A stretch of 64,000 bases of DNA from Geobacillus genomosp. 3 (GCF_000445995.2 NC_022080.4:1-64000); one strand, 5' to 3'. Shown: positions 15,885 through 34,992, numbered from the stretch's first letter. The notes: generated from the sequence alone by a model not told the origin. Made by a program: numbers and translations.

Positions 15885-15941
15885 CGAACCAAGCAAAAGC
15901 TTGGTTCTGCGTGGGTGGTATCACAGGAGCGTATGCAATGT
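15885..15941 (+). other. 57-bp segment unique to the operon 1 23S-5S spacer
   Basis: Operon 2 lacks this block; the flanking sequence is otherwise the same. It contains a perfect nine-base stem GAACCAAGC-AAAA-GCTTGGTTC. Its origin is unknown. Confidence 0.65.
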
Positions 15942-16117
15942 GTCGCCGCCGCAGCAGGACCGAAGCGTCGCGAGCCGATGGCGGCCGGAACTAGACAGTG
16001 AAAAGCGCAGGCGAGCGGCGGCGAGCCGGAGCTGGACAATCGAAAAGCGCAAGCGCCGCTTCTTCCGACAACGGTTATCTAGTTTTCAGGGAACGAATTC
16101 CTGACAACCTCATATGG

Positions 16118-16234
<117 letters not shown>

Positions 16235-16238
16235 GAAT

Positions 16239-16271
16239 CCCCCCTGCTGTATATACAGCAGGGGGTTTTTT
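16239..16271 (+). terminator. rRNA operon 1 terminator
   Basis: A perfect self-complementary stem (CCCCCTGCTGTA and its complement) ends in a T run. It abuts the 3' end of the convergent yaaC gene. Confidence 0.92.
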
Positions 16272-17259
16272 ATGCATTCGTTTTGGAAAAAAATTTTTGC
16301 ATTAAATACTCGTTCAACAATAACGGAACTTTCTCCGCCGATACCGAAAGGAATTGGAGGATAAAAATGTACGCCTTGCTCGAGTAGGAGTGAAGAAGCT
16401 CACTCCACCATTCGGTCTCGTAGCGGGAAATCATGCTTAGGTTGTACAGCAACAAGTAATGGGCATGAATCTCCGGGAGCATAAAAATTTTCTCTTTCTT
16501 GGTCGGGATATAGTATGTTCCGTTAAGGTGAAATAAAAATGGGCCCTCTCCAATGAAAGACAGAGATGACTCGGTCTCAAAATAAAGAAATTCCCCTTCT
16601 TCCCTCAAAAAGACAAGTTTTCTTCCTTGCCCTTCTCCACTGATATATTGGATAAAGCGGGGCAAAGACATATGATAATGATCTAAAATGGTTTTTGGAA
16701 TGGCCAAGACCGGGGGGGAAGCGGTATGTACAATTGGTAAAGATAATGGCTTTTTCCGTCCGTCTAAGGAAAAAAATGTTTCGTGCAACTCGCAAATCCG
16801 TTGCAACAGTGTGCCCATGCGAAATTTTTCCCCGGCTTCTTGTTTCACATGAAACATTTTTTCAGAAAAATGTGTGAACAAACCGTTTTTTTGAATTTTG
16901 ACTTCGTCATCTAAAAATTCATAGCCTTGTTTTTTTCGCTTTCTCGTCGACACCCCGTGAGCCAAAACGGATGTCGACTCCGGGTAGTCGGGGTCGACGG
17001 TAAGCAGGCAGGCTTTTAAAAGCTGCACCATTCCATAAAATAAAAGAACCGGCTTGATCGACAACGGCGCCTGCTGGGCGACGGTATAAAAGTTTTGCCC
17101 GTGTTCCAAATAATACAAAAACGGATAACAGTTTGTATAACTTCGTTGGACTGCGTCATCGCGTTGCTGCTGCCTGTAGCATTGCTGCAGAAAATGTTGG
17201 GCCGTATCCGCGGAGCGGAAGACAGAAAGGCTGAACGCCCGATTAATATTTCCGAACAT
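16270..17259 (-). CDS. yaaC: YaaC-like protein of unknown function
   Basis: The 329-residue product corresponds to B. subtilis YaaC, which is also on the minus strand between the first rRNA operon and guaB. The sequence shows no transmembrane segment or signal peptide and no catalytic motif I recognise. It has an aromatic-rich N-terminal half (YPFLYYLEHGQNFY) and a basic RKRKKQGYEF stretch. The start ATG is preceded on its strand by AAGGGGGG. Base use matches its neighbours, so it looks native. The role is unknown. Confidence 0.82.
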   Translation of the reverse strand: MFGNINRAFSLSVFRSADTAQHFLQQCYRQQQRDDAVQRSYTNCYPFLYYLEHGQNFYTVAQQAPLSIKPVLLFYGMVQLLKACLLTVDPDYPESTSVLAHGVSTRKRKKQGYEFLDDEVKIQKNGLFTHFSEKMFHVKQEAGEKFRMGTLLQRICELHETFFSLDGRKKPLSLPIVHTASPPVLAIPKTILDHYHMSLPRFIQYISGEGQGRKLVFLREEGEFLYFETESSLSFIGEGPFLFHLNGTYYIPTKKEKIFMLPEIHAHYLLLYNLSMISRYETEWWSELLHSYSSKAYIFILQFLSVSAEKVPLLLNEYLMQKFFSKTNA

Positions 17260-17323
17260 TTTTACCCCCCTTGTGGCTGAATTGTAGGCAAATAACTGAA
17301 AAGTTGGACATTTCTTTGATTCC

Positions 17324-18852
<1,529 letters not shown>

Positions 18853-18880
18853 GCGGGGTTGCGCCAATCGGCCTAACTTT

Positions 18881-18910
18881 GACGGGGATATGTCCCCCGT
18901 CTATTTTTTT
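18881..18910 (+). terminator. guaB terminator
   Basis: Stem GACGGGG/CCCCGTC followed by TATTTTTTT. Confidence 0.88.
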
Positions 18911-18956
18911 GGCTGCCCTTGTGTTACAATAACGGTTGTGTAAGGAGGGTGTCGAC

Positions 18957-20315
18957 GTGAAGACGAGGAAAAGAAACTGGTTTTTTTGGCTGCTGTCGGT
19001 TTGTCTTTGTTTGACGTTATGGCCGTTTCAACAGACGGTGAAGGCGGAGAGCGCGCCGCTTGACATTCGGGCGGATGCCGCCATTTTAGTGGATGCGCAA
19101 ACGGGGAGAATTTTGTATGAAAAAAATATCGATACTGTACTCGGCATCGCCAGTATGACCAAAATGATGACTGAATACTTGCTCCTTGACGCCATTAAAG
19201 CGAAGCGCGTCAAATGGGACCAAACGTATACGCCAAGCGATTACGTGTATCGGTTGTCGCAAGACCGAGCGCTGTCTAATGTCCCGCTGCGCAAAGACGG
19301 ACAATATACCGTTCGCGAGCTGTATGAGGCGATGGCCATTTATTCAGCGAACGGGGCAACGGTTGCGATTGCTGAAATCATCGCCGGTTCGGAGAAAAAT
19401 TTTGTGAACATGATGAATGAAAAGGCGAAACAGCTCGGATTGAAAGATTATAAATTCGTGAATGCGACAGGATTAAGCAACGGGGATTTAAAAGGATTTC
19501 ACCCGGAAGGGACAAGCCCGGATGAGGAAAATGTCATGTCTGCGCGGGCCATGGCCACCCTTGCCTACCGCCTGCTGAAAGACCATCCAGAGGTGTTGGA
19601 AACGGCGAGTATTCCGCGTAAAATGTTCCGGGGAGGAACAGAAGACGAAATAAAAATGGACAACTGGAACTGGATGCTCCCAGGGCTTGTGTACGGATAT
19701 GAAGGGGTAGACGGATTAAAAACCGGTTATACGGAATTTGCCGGCAACTGCTTTACCGGAACGGCGAAACGGAACGGCGTCCGTCTCATTTCTGTTGTTA
19801 TGAACGCGAAAGATGCGAGCGGAAAAACGACAAAAGAGGCACGATTCGAGGAGACAGAAAAACTATTTAACTATGGATTTAATCAATACTCGCTCGAAAC
19901 GCTTTATCCGAAGGGATATCAGCTGAAAGGAAAGAAGACACTTCCAGTCGTGAAAGGGAAAGAAAAAGAAGTTCGCGTCGCGACAGCAAAAAAACTATCG
20001 CTGTTAGTGAGAAATGGCGAGGAAAAGCAGTATAAGCCGGTATATGTATTGGATAAGAAAAAGATGACAAATGAAGGAAAGTTGACCGCCCCGTTGAAAA
20101 AGGGAGAGACGGTCGGGTACATGACACTCGAATACAACGGGGATGACTCCCTTGCCTTTTTAACCCCGGATATGCAAAAAAATATCCGTGTGCCGCTTGT
20201 TACGACCGTCGAGGTAGAAAAAGCAAACTGGTTTGTGCTCTCCATGCGTGCGATCGGCGGGCTGTTTGCTGACTTATGGACAAGCACTGCGAAAACGGTG
20301 AAAGGCTGGCTGTAA
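18957..20315 (+). CDS. dacA: D-alanyl-D-alanine carboxypeptidase (PBP5-type)
   Basis: DacA trims the terminal D-Ala from peptidoglycan stem peptides and is the major low-molecular-weight penicillin-binding protein. The GTG at 18957, eight bases after AAGGAGGG, gives 452 residues. There is a basic N-terminus and hydrophobic signal peptide ([17 protein letters not shown]), then the SxxK motif SMTK near residue 60, SxN as SAN and KTG as KTGYTE. A beta-rich C-terminal domain ends in an amphipathic helix that likely anchors it to the membrane. An upstream in-frame ATG (18936) lies before the ribosome-binding site and was not used. Confidence 0.95.
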   Translation: MKTRKRNWFFWLLSVCLCLTLWPFQQTVKAESAPLDIRADAAILVDAQTGRILYEKNIDTVLGIASMTKMMTEYLLLDAIKAKRVKWDQTYTPSDYVYRLSQDRALSNVPLRKDGQYTVRELYEAMAIYSANGATVAIAEIIAGSEKNFVNMMNEKAKQLGLKDYKFVNATGLSNGDLKGFHPEGTSPDEENVMSARAMATLAYRLLKDHPEVLETASIPRKMFRGGTEDEIKMDNWNWMLPGLVYGYEGVDGLKTGYTEFAGNCFTGTAKRNGVRLISVVMNAKDASGKTTKEARFEETEKLFNYGFNQYSLETLYPKGYQLKGKKTLPVVKGKEKEVRVATAKKLSLLVRNGEEKQYKPVYVLDKKKMTNEGKLTAPLKKGETVGYMTLEYNGDDSLAFLTPDMQKNIRVPLVTTVEVEKANWFVLSMRAIGGLFADLWTSTAKTVKGWL

Positions 20316-20320
20316 AACGA

Positions 20321-20345
20321 CTCCCCTGTCGGGGGAGCTTTTTTC
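20321..20345 (+). terminator. dacA terminator
   Basis: Stem CTCCCC/GGGGAG with a short loop, followed by CTTTTTT. Confidence 0.82.
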
Positions 20346-20347
20346 CA

Positions 20348-20377
20348 TTGTGATTTTTGTAAAAATTGAGGTAAAAT
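20348..20377 (+). promoter_or_regulatory. Likely pdxST promoter
   Basis: TTGTGA and TAAAAT with an 18-base spacer lie immediately after the dacA terminator and 67 bases before pdxS. Confidence 0.4.
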
Positions 20378-20432
20378 AAAACAGTGGAATCATCCTTATT
20401 GTGTATATGCCAAAGCATAAGGATAGGAATAG

Positions 20433-21329
<897 letters not shown>

Positions 21330-21353
21330 GCCGGGTAAAGGAGCAACAGAACA

Positions 21354-21941
21354 ATGAAAATAGGTGTACTCGGATTGCAAGGGGCCGTGCAAGAACATGT
21401 CCGCGCCATTGAAGCGTGCGGCGCCGAAGCGGTCGTCGTGAAAAAGCCGGAGCAGCTTGCTGAACTTGATGGACTCGTGCTCCCGGGCGGCGAAAGTACG
21501 ACGATGCGACGCCTCATTGATCGATACGGGCTTATGGAGCCGCTGAAGCAATTCGCCGCTGATGGCAAACCGATGTTTGGGACATGCGCCGGGCTGATTT
21601 TACTGGCAAAACGAATCGTCGGCTACGATGAGCCGCATTTAGGCTTGATGGATATTACGGTTGAGCGGAACTCATTTGGGCGGCAGCGGGAAAGCTTTGA
21701 AGCTGAGTTGTCGATTAAAGGGGTCGGCGACGGGTTTGTCGGCGTCTTTATCCGCGCGCCGCACATTGTTGAAGTCGGCGACGGGGTCGATGTCCTCGCG
21801 ACATACAACGACCGCATTGTCGCGGCCCGACAAGGTCAGTTTCTCGGCTGCTCGTTCCATCCTGAGCTGACTGATGACCATCGATTGATGCAATATTTCT
21901 TAAATATGGTCAAGCATTCGAAAACGGTATCGAGCCTTTGA
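21354..21941 (+). CDS. pdxT: Pyridoxal 5'-phosphate synthase, glutaminase subunit
   Basis: PdxT is a class I glutamine amidotransferase that feeds ammonia to PdxS in a 12:12 complex. The 195-residue product carries the nucleophile C78 in [14 protein letters not shown] for substrate binding and the His-Glu pair in SFHPELTDD near the C-terminus. ATG at 21354 follows AAAGGAG. The end of the gene leads directly into the serS T-box leader. Confidence 0.97.
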   Translation: MKIGVLGLQGAVQEHVRAIEACGAEAVVVKKPEQLAELDGLVLPGGESTTMRRLIDRYGLMEPLKQFAADGKPMFGTCAGLILLAKRIVGYDEPHLGLMDITVERNSFGRQRESFEAELSIKGVGDGFVGVFIRAPHIVEVGDGVDVLATYNDRIVAARQGQFLGCSFHPELTDDHRLMQYFLNMVKHSKTVSSL

Positions 21942-21944
21942 TAC

Positions 21945-22183
21945 ATGGGAAAGCGATGAGAGGAACTAGTAGCAGGCTCCTTCCTTTCAGAGAGCCGGTG
22001 GGTGGTGCGAACCGGCAGGAAGCGCTTGTGAATCCATCCTCGAGCAAAACGCTGAACACCGAAGCGGTCAGTAGGCGTTTTCGGCAGCCGCCGTTACCGG
22101 CATAAGCGGAAGGCATGAATGCCTTCAATAAGGGTGGCACCGCGGGATCGCTCCCGTCCCTTTTGGGGACGGGAGCTTTTTAT
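21945..22183 (+). promoter_or_regulatory. Serine-type T-box leader with terminator
   Basis: The T-box sequence AAGGGTGGCACCGCGGG is at 22130-22146, followed by the terminator stem GCTCCCGTCCC/GGGACGGGAGC (22150-22176) and a T run. Stem I lies upstream, with a plausible serine specifier UCC at 22033-22035 in GTGAATCCATCC. Uncharged tRNA-Ser would favour antitermination and serS expression. Unusually, serS begins about 450 bases further down because an IS605-type remnant lies between. Confidence 0.88.
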
Positions 22184-22579
22184 CATCCTTGAACCGAGAA
22201 GCCCCCCACTTCCACGCGTGAGTGTAAGCGGAGGATGAATCGGGATTTGCCATCACTCTTTCTCTTGCTCCCACAGAACAGAAGGTGTAAAATGAAGGGG
22301 TATAGAACGCACGTTCTTGTATGTGGGAGGAAAGATGATGCATAGAGTCTACCGCTTTCGGTTGTATCCCACCGCAACATAAGCGAAGCTCATCAACTAA
22401 AAAAATCGCCGACTGTCGGAACGATTTCCTGCATAAGTTGTCCACCCGCCCTATCCACGAAAACGAAGAGGTGTGTGGAGGACTTGCGTGTTAAGAACAT
22501 GCAAAAGAATCGCAGGCTGGCTGAGGGCATTTCCGATTCCGCGTGGGGGTGCTTGCTTCGAATGCTCGAGTATAAATAG
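22184..22579 (+). mobile_element. IS200/IS605-family remnant, copy 2, inside the serS leader
   Basis: It starts right after TTTAT (22179-22183), the T tract of the T-box terminator. It comprises the left-end hairpin region (about 22201-22240), a promoter/RBS-like stretch ending GGGAGGAAAG, and an internally deleted tnpB. No right end is recognised. It is in the same orientation as copies 1 and 3. Confidence 0.8.
22335..22579 (+). pseudogene. tnpB remnant (RNA-guided nuclease family), internally deleted and frameshifted
   Basis: Two separated pieces match the TnpB/OrfB family. The N-terminus at 22335 reads MMHRVYRFRLYPTAT before a stop. A middle-to-late part from about 22405 reads IADCRNDFLHKLSTRPIHEN and then, after a frameshift near 22475, EDLRVKNMQKNRRLAEGISD and SAWGCLLRMLEYK to a stop at 22577. 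The second part includes the glutamate-containing RuvC block. Roughly 150-200 central residues and the whole zinc-finger C-terminus are missing, so it cannot be an active nuclease. The remnant is probably transcribed as part of the serS leader. Confidence 0.82.
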
Positions 22580-22604
22580 ATGGGAGAGCGTTCAAGTATA
22601 ATAA

Positions 22605-23903
<1,299 letters not shown>

Positions 23904-23912
23904 AATCGTTGG

Positions 23913-23941
23913 TTGACTTTTCCCGGCAACCGTGTTATATT
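23913..23941 (+). promoter_or_regulatory. Sigma-A promoter of candidate small RNA
   Basis: TTGACT and TATATT are separated by exactly 17 bases, ten bases after the serS stop. The next plus-strand gene is over 1.5 kb away, and the nearer gene (yaaH) is convergent. Confidence 0.65.
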
Positions 23942-23947
23942 GAATGA

Positions 23948-24116
23948 CGTTGGCAATGAGGATAAAGGGACGGCGGACGCCGCTTTCTTGTTCTCAGCCA
24001 CGCCGATAAAGAACAATACTGACGCGCATAAGAGGAGATTGCCAGCCGAAACGGCTGACCAAAGGTGCCGTTTCCAGCCATAAAAAAACCCGCCTTCGAT
24101 CGGCGGGTTTTTTTAT
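23948..24116 (+). ncRNA. Candidate structured small RNA of unknown family
   Basis: A roughly 170-nt transcript is predicted between a good promoter and a strong terminator, with no protein gene on this strand. Visible pairings: TTGGCAAT near the 5' end with ATTGCCAG (24037), CGGC-GGAC-GCCG (23971-23982), TTGTTCT (23988-23994) with AGAACAA (24010-24016), and CAGCCG-AAA-CGGCTG (24043-24057). AAACGGC (24049) can instead pair with GCCGTTT (24067), giving two exclusive folds near the 3' end. It does not match any riboswitch or RNA family I can recall. B. subtilis has a tRNA-Ser near here, but this is not a tRNA. Confidence 0.5.
24082..24114. terminator. Bidirectional terminator between the small RNA and yaaH
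   Basis: Stem AAACCCGCC/GGCGGGTTT, flanked by A on one side and T on the other, so it can end transcripts from both strands. Confidence 0.9.
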
Positions 24117-24135
24117 CTTTTTAATGTGGGCGTTC

Positions 24136-25990
<1,855 letters not shown>

Positions 25991-26007
25991 AATTCGGCTT
26001 ATGTACA

Positions 26008-26036
26008 TTGCATTTTCCCTATAAACACGCTATACT
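26008..26036 (+). promoter_or_regulatory. SRP RNA promoter
   Basis: TTGCAT and TATACT with a 17-base spacer, ending six bases before the RNA. Confidence 0.75.
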
Positions 26037-26041
26037 GATAG

Positions 26042-26310
26042 TGCCGTGCTAAGCGGGGAGGTAGCGGTGCCCTGTACTCGCAATCCGCTCTAGCGAGGCT
26101 GAATCCCTTCTCGAGGTTAGTCTGTTGTGAGGCCTGTCTCAAGTAAGTGGTGTTGACGTCTGGGTCCCGCGCAATGGGATTCCGTGAACCCTGTCAGGTC
26201 CGGAAGGAAGCAGCAGTAAGCGGATGCTCCCATGTGCCGCGGGGGTGCCTGGGCTGAGCTAACTGCTTGAGCAACGCTCGGGGCAGCTAATCGACAGAAG
26301 GTGCACGGCC
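26042..26310 (+). ncRNA. scr: Signal recognition particle RNA (scRNA, about 270 nt)
   Basis: This is the long Bacillus-type SRP RNA with an Alu-like domain. The 5' GGGGAGGTAGCGGTGCCCTG segment, the universal GTCAGGTCCGGAAGGAAGCA S-domain loop that binds Ffh, and the closing 3' GACAGAAGGTGCACGG match B. subtilis scRNA. The location between tadA and dnaX is conserved. The ends are approximate. Confidence 0.95.
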
Positions 26311-26326
26311 TTACATAAGTTTCACA

Positions 26327-26355
26327 AAACCCACTCGGTCATGAGTGGGTTTTTT
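26327..26355 (+). terminator. SRP RNA terminator
   Basis: Stem AACCCACTC/GAGTGGGTT ending in TTTTTT. Confidence 0.92.
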
Positions 26356-26422
26356 GTTATTTTAAATTGAAACGAGAAGTTATATAATAAATAGGATGAG
26401 AGGAAGAGGAGGGCCGTTTTCC

Positions 26423-28099
26423 GTGGCATACCAAGCGTTATACCGTGTTTTTCGGCCGCAGCGTTTTGCCGACATGGTCGGCCAAGAGCACGTAACGAAA
26501 ACATTGCAAAGCGCCCTGCTTCAACATAAAATATCGCACGCCTACTTATTTTCCGGCCCACGCGGGACAGGAAAAACGAGTGCGGCGAAAATCTTCGCCA
26601 AAGCGGTCAATTGCGAACATGCTCCGGCAGCTGAACCGTGCAATGAATGCCCTGCTTGCCTCGGCATTACGAACGGAACGGTTCCCGATGTACTGGAAAT
26701 TGACGCCGCTTCCAACAACCGCGTCGACGAAATCCGTGACATACGAGAAAAAGTAAAGTTTGCACCGACTTCGGTTCGTTATAAAGTGTATATTATCGAC
26801 GAAGTGCACATGCTGTCGATCGGCGCCTTTAACGCGCTGCTAAAAACGCTAGAGGAACCGCCGAAACACGTCATTTTTATTTTGGCGACGACCGAGCCGC
26901 ATAAAATTCCGGCAACGATTATTTCCCGCTGTCAGCGATTCGATTTTCGCCGCATTCCGCTATCGGCGATCGTTTCACGGTTGAAATACGTAGCGAACGC
27001 CCAAGGCGTGGAAGCATCCGCTGAAGCGCTATCAGCCATTGCCCGTGCCGCTGACGGGGGCATGCGGGACGCGCTCAGCTTGCTTGATCAGGCGATTTCG
27101 TTCAGTGATGGCCAACTTCAGTTCGATGATGTGTTGGCGATGACTGGGGCGGCATCATTTGCTGCATTAGCCAATTTCATCGAAGCCATTCACCGCAAAG
27201 ATACCGCGGCGGTTCTTCAGCAGTTCGAAGCGATGATGGCGCAGGGGAAAGATCCAAACCGTTTGGTGGAAGACTTGATTCTGTATTACCGCGACTTGCT
27301 GCTATACAAAACGGCCCCCCATGTGGAAGGAGCCATTCAAATTGCAGTCGTTGACGAGACGTTTACCGCTCTTTCAGAAACGATTCCTCTTTCTGACTTA
27401 TACGGAGCGATTGAGCTGCTGAACAAAAGCCAGCAAGAGATGAAGTGGACGAACCATCCACGCCTCCTTTTGGAAGTGGCGCTCGTGAAACTTTGCCATC
27501 AGCCGGCCGTCTCGTCGCTGTCCGCTTCTGAGCTAGAACCGTTAGTGAAGCGGATTGAGACGTTGGAAGCCGAACTGCGCCGTCTGAAGGAACAATCGTC
27601 CGCTCCTTTATCGTCCGCTGCCTCGGCGAAAAAACCAGCAAAAGCAGTGAAAATCGGGGGATATAAAGCGCCAGTCGGCCGCATCCACGAACTGTTGAAG
27701 CAGGCAACGCACGAAGACTTAGCCTTGGTGAAAGGCCGCTGGGCCGACGTGCTTGACACGTTGAAGCGGCAACATAAAGTGTCGCACGCCGCCTTGCTTC
27801 AAGAGAGCGAGCCGGTCGCCGCGAGTGCCTCGGCATTTGTGTTAAAGTTTAAGTATGAAATTCACTGCAAGATGGCGACAGATCCGGCGAGTTCAGTGAA
27901 GGAAAACGTCGAAGCAATTTTGTTTGAACTGACGAACCGACGGTTTGACATGATCGCCATTCCGGAAGAAGAATGGGGAAAAATAAGGGAAGAGTTTATC
28001 CGCAACAAGGAAGCCAAGACAGAAAAGAGCGAAGAGGAACCGTTGATCGCTGAGGCGAAACGGCTGTTTGGCGAGGAATTGATCGAAATTAAAGAATAA
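26423..28099 (+). CDS. dnaX: DNA polymerase III tau/gamma subunit
   Basis: DnaX is the clamp-loader motor and links the loader to the polymerases. The GTG at 26423, after GAGGAGGG (26406-26413), gives 558 residues. Walker [10 protein letters not shown] is near 45, a four-cysteine zinc knuckle ([12 protein letters not shown]) near 65-80, Walker [10 protein letters not shown] near 125 and the SRC sensor near 170. The C-terminal half is variable with a predicted flexible linker. An in-frame ATG at 26396 precedes the ribosome-binding site. No slippery frameshift site convincing enough to make a gamma form was seen. Confidence 0.96.
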   Translation: MAYQALYRVFRPQRFADMVGQEHVTKTLQSALLQHKISHAYLFSGPRGTGKTSAAKIFAKAVNCEHAPAAEPCNECPACLGITNGTVPDVLEIDAASNNRVDEIRDIREKVKFAPTSVRYKVYIIDEVHMLSIGAFNALLKTLEEPPKHVIFILATTEPHKIPATIISRCQRFDFRRIPLSAIVSRLKYVANAQGVEASAEALSAIARAADGGMRDALSLLDQAISFSDGQLQFDDVLAMTGAASFAALANFIEAIHRKDTAAVLQQFEAMMAQGKDPNRLVEDLILYYRDLLLYKTAPHVEGAIQIAVVDETFTALSETIPLSDLYGAIELLNKSQQEMKWTNHPRLLLEVALVKLCHQPAVSSLSASELEPLVKRIETLEAELRRLKEQSSAPLSSAASAKKPAKAVKIGGYKAPVGRIHELLKQATHEDLALVKGRWADVLDTLKRQHKVSHAALLQESEPVAASASAFVLKFKYEIHCKMATDPASSVKENVEAILFELTNRRFDMIAIPEEEWGKIREEFIRNKEAKTEKSEEEPLIAEAKRLFGEELIEIKE

Positions 28100-28121
28100 A
28101 CGATTGAAGGAGGATGCCAAG

Positions 28122-28448
28122 ATGATGCGTGGCGGAATGGGAAATATGCAAAAAATGTTAAAGCAAATGCAAAAGATGCAAAAAGAAATGCAAAAGGCAC
28201 AGGAAGAGTTGGTGGAAAAAACGGTGGAAGGCACGGCTGGGGGCGGTATGGTGACGGTCATCGCCAATGGCCATAAACAAATTTTAGAGGTAAAAATCAA
28301 GGAAGAAGTCGTAGACCCAGACGATATTGAAATGCTCCAAGATTTAGTTTTGGCGGCGACAAACGATGCGCTCAAAAAAGCGGATGAACTGGCCAACGAC
28401 ATGATGGGGCAGTTTACGAAAGGGCTCAACATTCCAGGGCTGTTCTAG
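28122..28448 (+). CDS. yaaK: Nucleoid-associated protein EbfC/YaaK
   Basis: This small DNA-binding protein of the YbaB/EbfC family lies between dnaX and recR in most bacteria. The 108-residue product has a methionine- and glutamine-rich N-terminal helix ([20 protein letters not shown]) and the conserved core [28 protein letters not shown] at 28107-28113 points to ATG 28122 (ATG 28125 adjacent). The upstream TTG start is rejected because it overlaps the ribosome-binding site. It is co-transcribed with dnaX and recR. Confidence 0.93.
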   Translation: MMRGGMGNMQKMLKQMQKMQKEMQKAQEELVEKTVEGTAGGGMVTVIANGHKQILEVKIKEEVVDPDDIEMLQDLVLAATNDALKKADELANDMMGQFTKGLNIPGLF

Positions 28449-28457
28449 GGGGAAACT

Positions 28458-29054
28458 ATGCATTATCCAGAACCGTTATCCAAACTGATTGACAGTTTTA
28501 TGAAATTGCCCGGAATCGGTCCAAAAACGGCCGCCCGCCTCGCGTTCCATGTGCTGGCGATGAAAGAAGATACCGTGCTCGAGTTTGCCAAAGCGCTTGT
28601 TGATGTGAAGCGCCATATTCATTATTGCACGATTTGCGGGCATATTACAGATACAGATCCTTGCTACATTTGTAAGGATGAACGGCGCGATCGGACGATG
28701 ATTTGTGTCGTCCAGGACCCGAAAGATGTGATCGCTATGGAGAAGATGAAAGAATATAACGGCCTATACCATGTGCTACACGGGGCCATCTCCCCGATGG
28801 AGGGCATCGGTCCGGAAGACATTAAAATCGCCGAGCTGCTGGCGAGACTGCGGGACGAAACGATCCAAGAAGTGATTTTAGCGACCGACCCAAACATTGA
28901 AGGGGAGGCGACAGCCATGTATTTATCGCGCCTGTTGAAACCGACAGGGATCAAAGTCACCCGCATCGCCCATGGCTTGCCGGTCGGCGGCGATTTGGAG
29001 TATGCGGATGAAGTGACGTTATCAAAAGCGTTGGAAGGGCGCCGCGAGCTGTAG
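28458..29054 (+). CDS. recR: Recombination protein RecR
   Basis: RecR works with RecO and RecF to load RecA on SSB-coated DNA. The 198-residue product has the N-terminal helix-hairpin-helix [15 protein letters not shown], a C4 zinc finger [16 protein letters not shown] near 57-72, and a Toprim domain ([25 protein letters not shown]). ATG follows AGGGGGAAA, nine bases after the yaaK stop. Confidence 0.97.
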   Translation: MHYPEPLSKLIDSFMKLPGIGPKTAARLAFHVLAMKEDTVLEFAKALVDVKRHIHYCTICGHITDTDPCYICKDERRDRTMICVVQDPKDVIAMEKMKEYNGLYHVLHGAISPMEGIGPEDIKIAELLARLRDETIQEVILATDPNIEGEATAMYLSRLLKPTGIKVTRIAHGLPVGGDLEYADEVTLSKALEGRREL

Positions 29055-29077
29055 AGAGAAAGAAGGTGGGGATCGGT

Positions 29078-29302
29078 TTGTTATGGCGGTGGAAGGGGAA
29101 ACTAAAAAGACAATTTGATGAAAAACTAATTGCTGAGCTGCAAAAGGCAAGAACTGAATGGCTCGAACAAAAACAGCTTATCGAAAAAAGTGTTGACCCA
29201 TCGTTAGAGGTGCTGAGTGCGCTGCAACTTGCGGAGGTGAAATATTTTTTTCTCCTCCGCGAAGCGAAGCACCGTCGCATTACGCTGAGGGAAGTGCGTT
29301 AA
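29078..29302 (+). CDS. yaaL: YaaL family small protein
   Basis: A 74-residue, highly charged, helical protein of unknown function matches B. subtilis YaaL in position (recR-yaaL-bofA), length and the core AEVKYFFLLREAKHR. I chose TTG 29078, six bases after GGTGGGG; GTG 29066 in frame would lie within the ribosome-binding site and adds four residues. The stop codon lies inside the following terminator stem. Confidence 0.8.
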   Translation: MLWRWKGKLKRQFDEKLIAELQKARTEWLEQKQLIEKSVDPSLEVLSALQLAEVKYFFLLREAKHRRITLREVR

Positions 29303-29319
29303 CTTCCTTATTTTTTTGT
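29290..29319 (+). terminator. recR-yaaL terminator
   Basis: Stem GGAAGT/ACTTCC, overlapping the yaaL stop, followed by a T-rich tract. Confidence 0.75.
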
Positions 29320-29381
29320 TCTTTTTTCCCCCGAGTTTCATACGTTTGTAGTACAAGCGTACAAAAAAGGGGGTTCAAACG

Positions 29382-29648
29382 TTGGAACCGAAAATCGTCA
29401 TTACGGTGCTATTAGCGCTCATCGCCGTCCTTTTGATTGTTGGCGCTCGCCTTAAGGCGCTTCGCTTTATCGGCTATGTTGCCATCCGCCTCATTGTCGG
29501 CGCGTTGGCACTGTTTGTCCTCAACGCCATCGGCGGACATTTTAACATTCATATTCCGATTAACTTGATCACCTCGCTCGTTTGTGGATTTCTTGGCCTC
29601 CCGGGGGCCGCGGCATTACTTGTGATTGACCAGTATATTCTATCGTAG
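29382..29648 (+). CDS. bofA: Pro-sigma-K processing inhibitor BofA
   Basis: BofA is a mother-cell membrane protein that, with SpoIVFA, holds the SpoIVFB protease inactive until the forespore signals. The 88-residue product has hydrophobic N-terminal helices (VITVLLALIAVLLIVG, and AIRLIVGALALFVLNAIGG) and the conserved C-terminal HIPINLITSLVCGFLGLPG. The start is TTG at 29382 after AAAAGGGGG. A CATACGTT at 29339 could be a sigma-E -10 element, but no clear -35 was found. Confidence 0.94.
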   Translation: MEPKIVITVLLALIAVLLIVGARLKALRFIGYVAIRLIVGALALFVLNAIGGHFNIHIPINLITSLVCGFLGLPGAAALLVIDQYILS

Positions 29649-29709
29649 TTCCGAATGGAAAGGCGTTGTCTAGCTAACTTGCCTTTTCATTTTTTTTGAT
29701 AAAAAACTA

Positions 29710-29738
29710 TTGACTTTTATATACATATCAAGTATATT
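29710..29738 (+). promoter_or_regulatory. rRNA operon 2 promoter P1
   Basis: TTGACT and TATATT with a 17-base spacer. Confidence 0.75.
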
Positions 29739-29796
29739 AATAAACGTCGTTAGTTGACATTAGCAAAAAACATATTAACGGCGAAGAAAAAACGTA

Positions 29797-29825
29797 TTGA
29801 CAGCAAAGTGAATGATAAGTATAAT
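29797..29825 (+). promoter_or_regulatory. rRNA operon 2 promoter P2
   Basis: Exact consensus TTGACA and TATAAT with 17 bases between, about 87 bases downstream of P1. A further TTGACA at 29753 has no matching -10. Confidence 0.85.
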
Positions 29826-29968
29826 AATAAAAGTGTTCAACATCAATTCAAAAGCTCCTTGAAAACTAAACAAAACGCAAGCGTCATGAAGAAAGGCTGA
29901 GGTCCGATATTCCGCCTAAAAGCAACCCACATCCTGCGGATGGCGGTGAAATATCGCCATCCTGGTGA

Positions 29969-30044
29969 TCGCGATGGGCAAATGCTTTTCGCCTGCAGGG
30001 ATGTTTACATTCCGAAGGCGAAGGTTGTTTGACCCCGGGCGGCG
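29969..30044 (+). repeat. Hairpin module in the 16S leader (operon 2)
   Basis: Same module as 10801-10876, with a few substitutions. Confidence 0.7.
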
Positions 30045-30072
30045 GGCCGAAGCTGGATTAGCCAATCAACTT

Positions 30073-31639
<1,567 letters not shown>

Positions 31640-31644
31640 ACATA

Positions 31645-31673
31645 TTGACAAAACCTTTCGGTTTGATTATAAT
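31645..31673 (+). promoter_or_regulatory. Perfect sigma-A promoter inside the 16S-tRNA spacer (operon 2)
   Basis: TTGACA and TATAAT, 17-base spacer, identical to 12476-12504. Confidence 0.6.
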
Positions 31674-31717
31674 GACGCTTGTCGTTTTGTTTAGTTTTGA
31701 GGGAACTTTCCCTCCAT

Positions 31718-31791
31718 GGGCCTATAGCTCAGCTGGTCAGAGCGCACGCCTGATAAGCGTGAGGTCGGTGGTTCAAGTCCACTTAGGCCCA
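31718..31791 (+). tRNA. tRNA-Ile (GAT)
   Basis: Identical to the operon 1 copy. No encoded CCA. Confidence 0.96.
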
Positions 31792-31802
31792 TTCTGCCTT
31801 GT

Positions 31803-31878
31803 GGGGCCTTAGCTCAGCTGGGAGAGCGCCTGCTTTGCACGCAGGAGGTCATCGGTTCGATCCCGATAGGCTCCACCA
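31803..31878 (+). tRNA. tRNA-Ala (TGC)
   Basis: Identical to the operon 1 copy. CCA is encoded. Confidence 0.96.
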
Positions 31879-32066
31879 TTTCAAAACAACCTTTCGTTCC
31901 TTGAAAACTAGATAACCGGAAAAGCGGAGGCGCCGAGATCGGCTCTTGAAGCCAAATGTTCTTCACCCGTAGGGGTGCTTGCACCCCGAGGGGGAAGGTT
32001 ATTTGGCAGAAGAGAGCCAGGCGCCGACGCTAGACACAGTGTAGGAAGAAGCCGAGAAGCGCTGTA

Positions 32067-34992
<2,926 letters not shown>

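Noticed and set aside
23944..24009. Short frame at the start of the candidate small RNA
   Set aside because: Its ATG lies at the predicted transcription start with no ribosome-binding site.
27620..27640. Run of six A residues in dnaX as a programmed frameshift site
   Set aside because: It is not a proper slippery heptamer, and neither a stimulatory stem nor an internal Shine-Dalgarno is evident.
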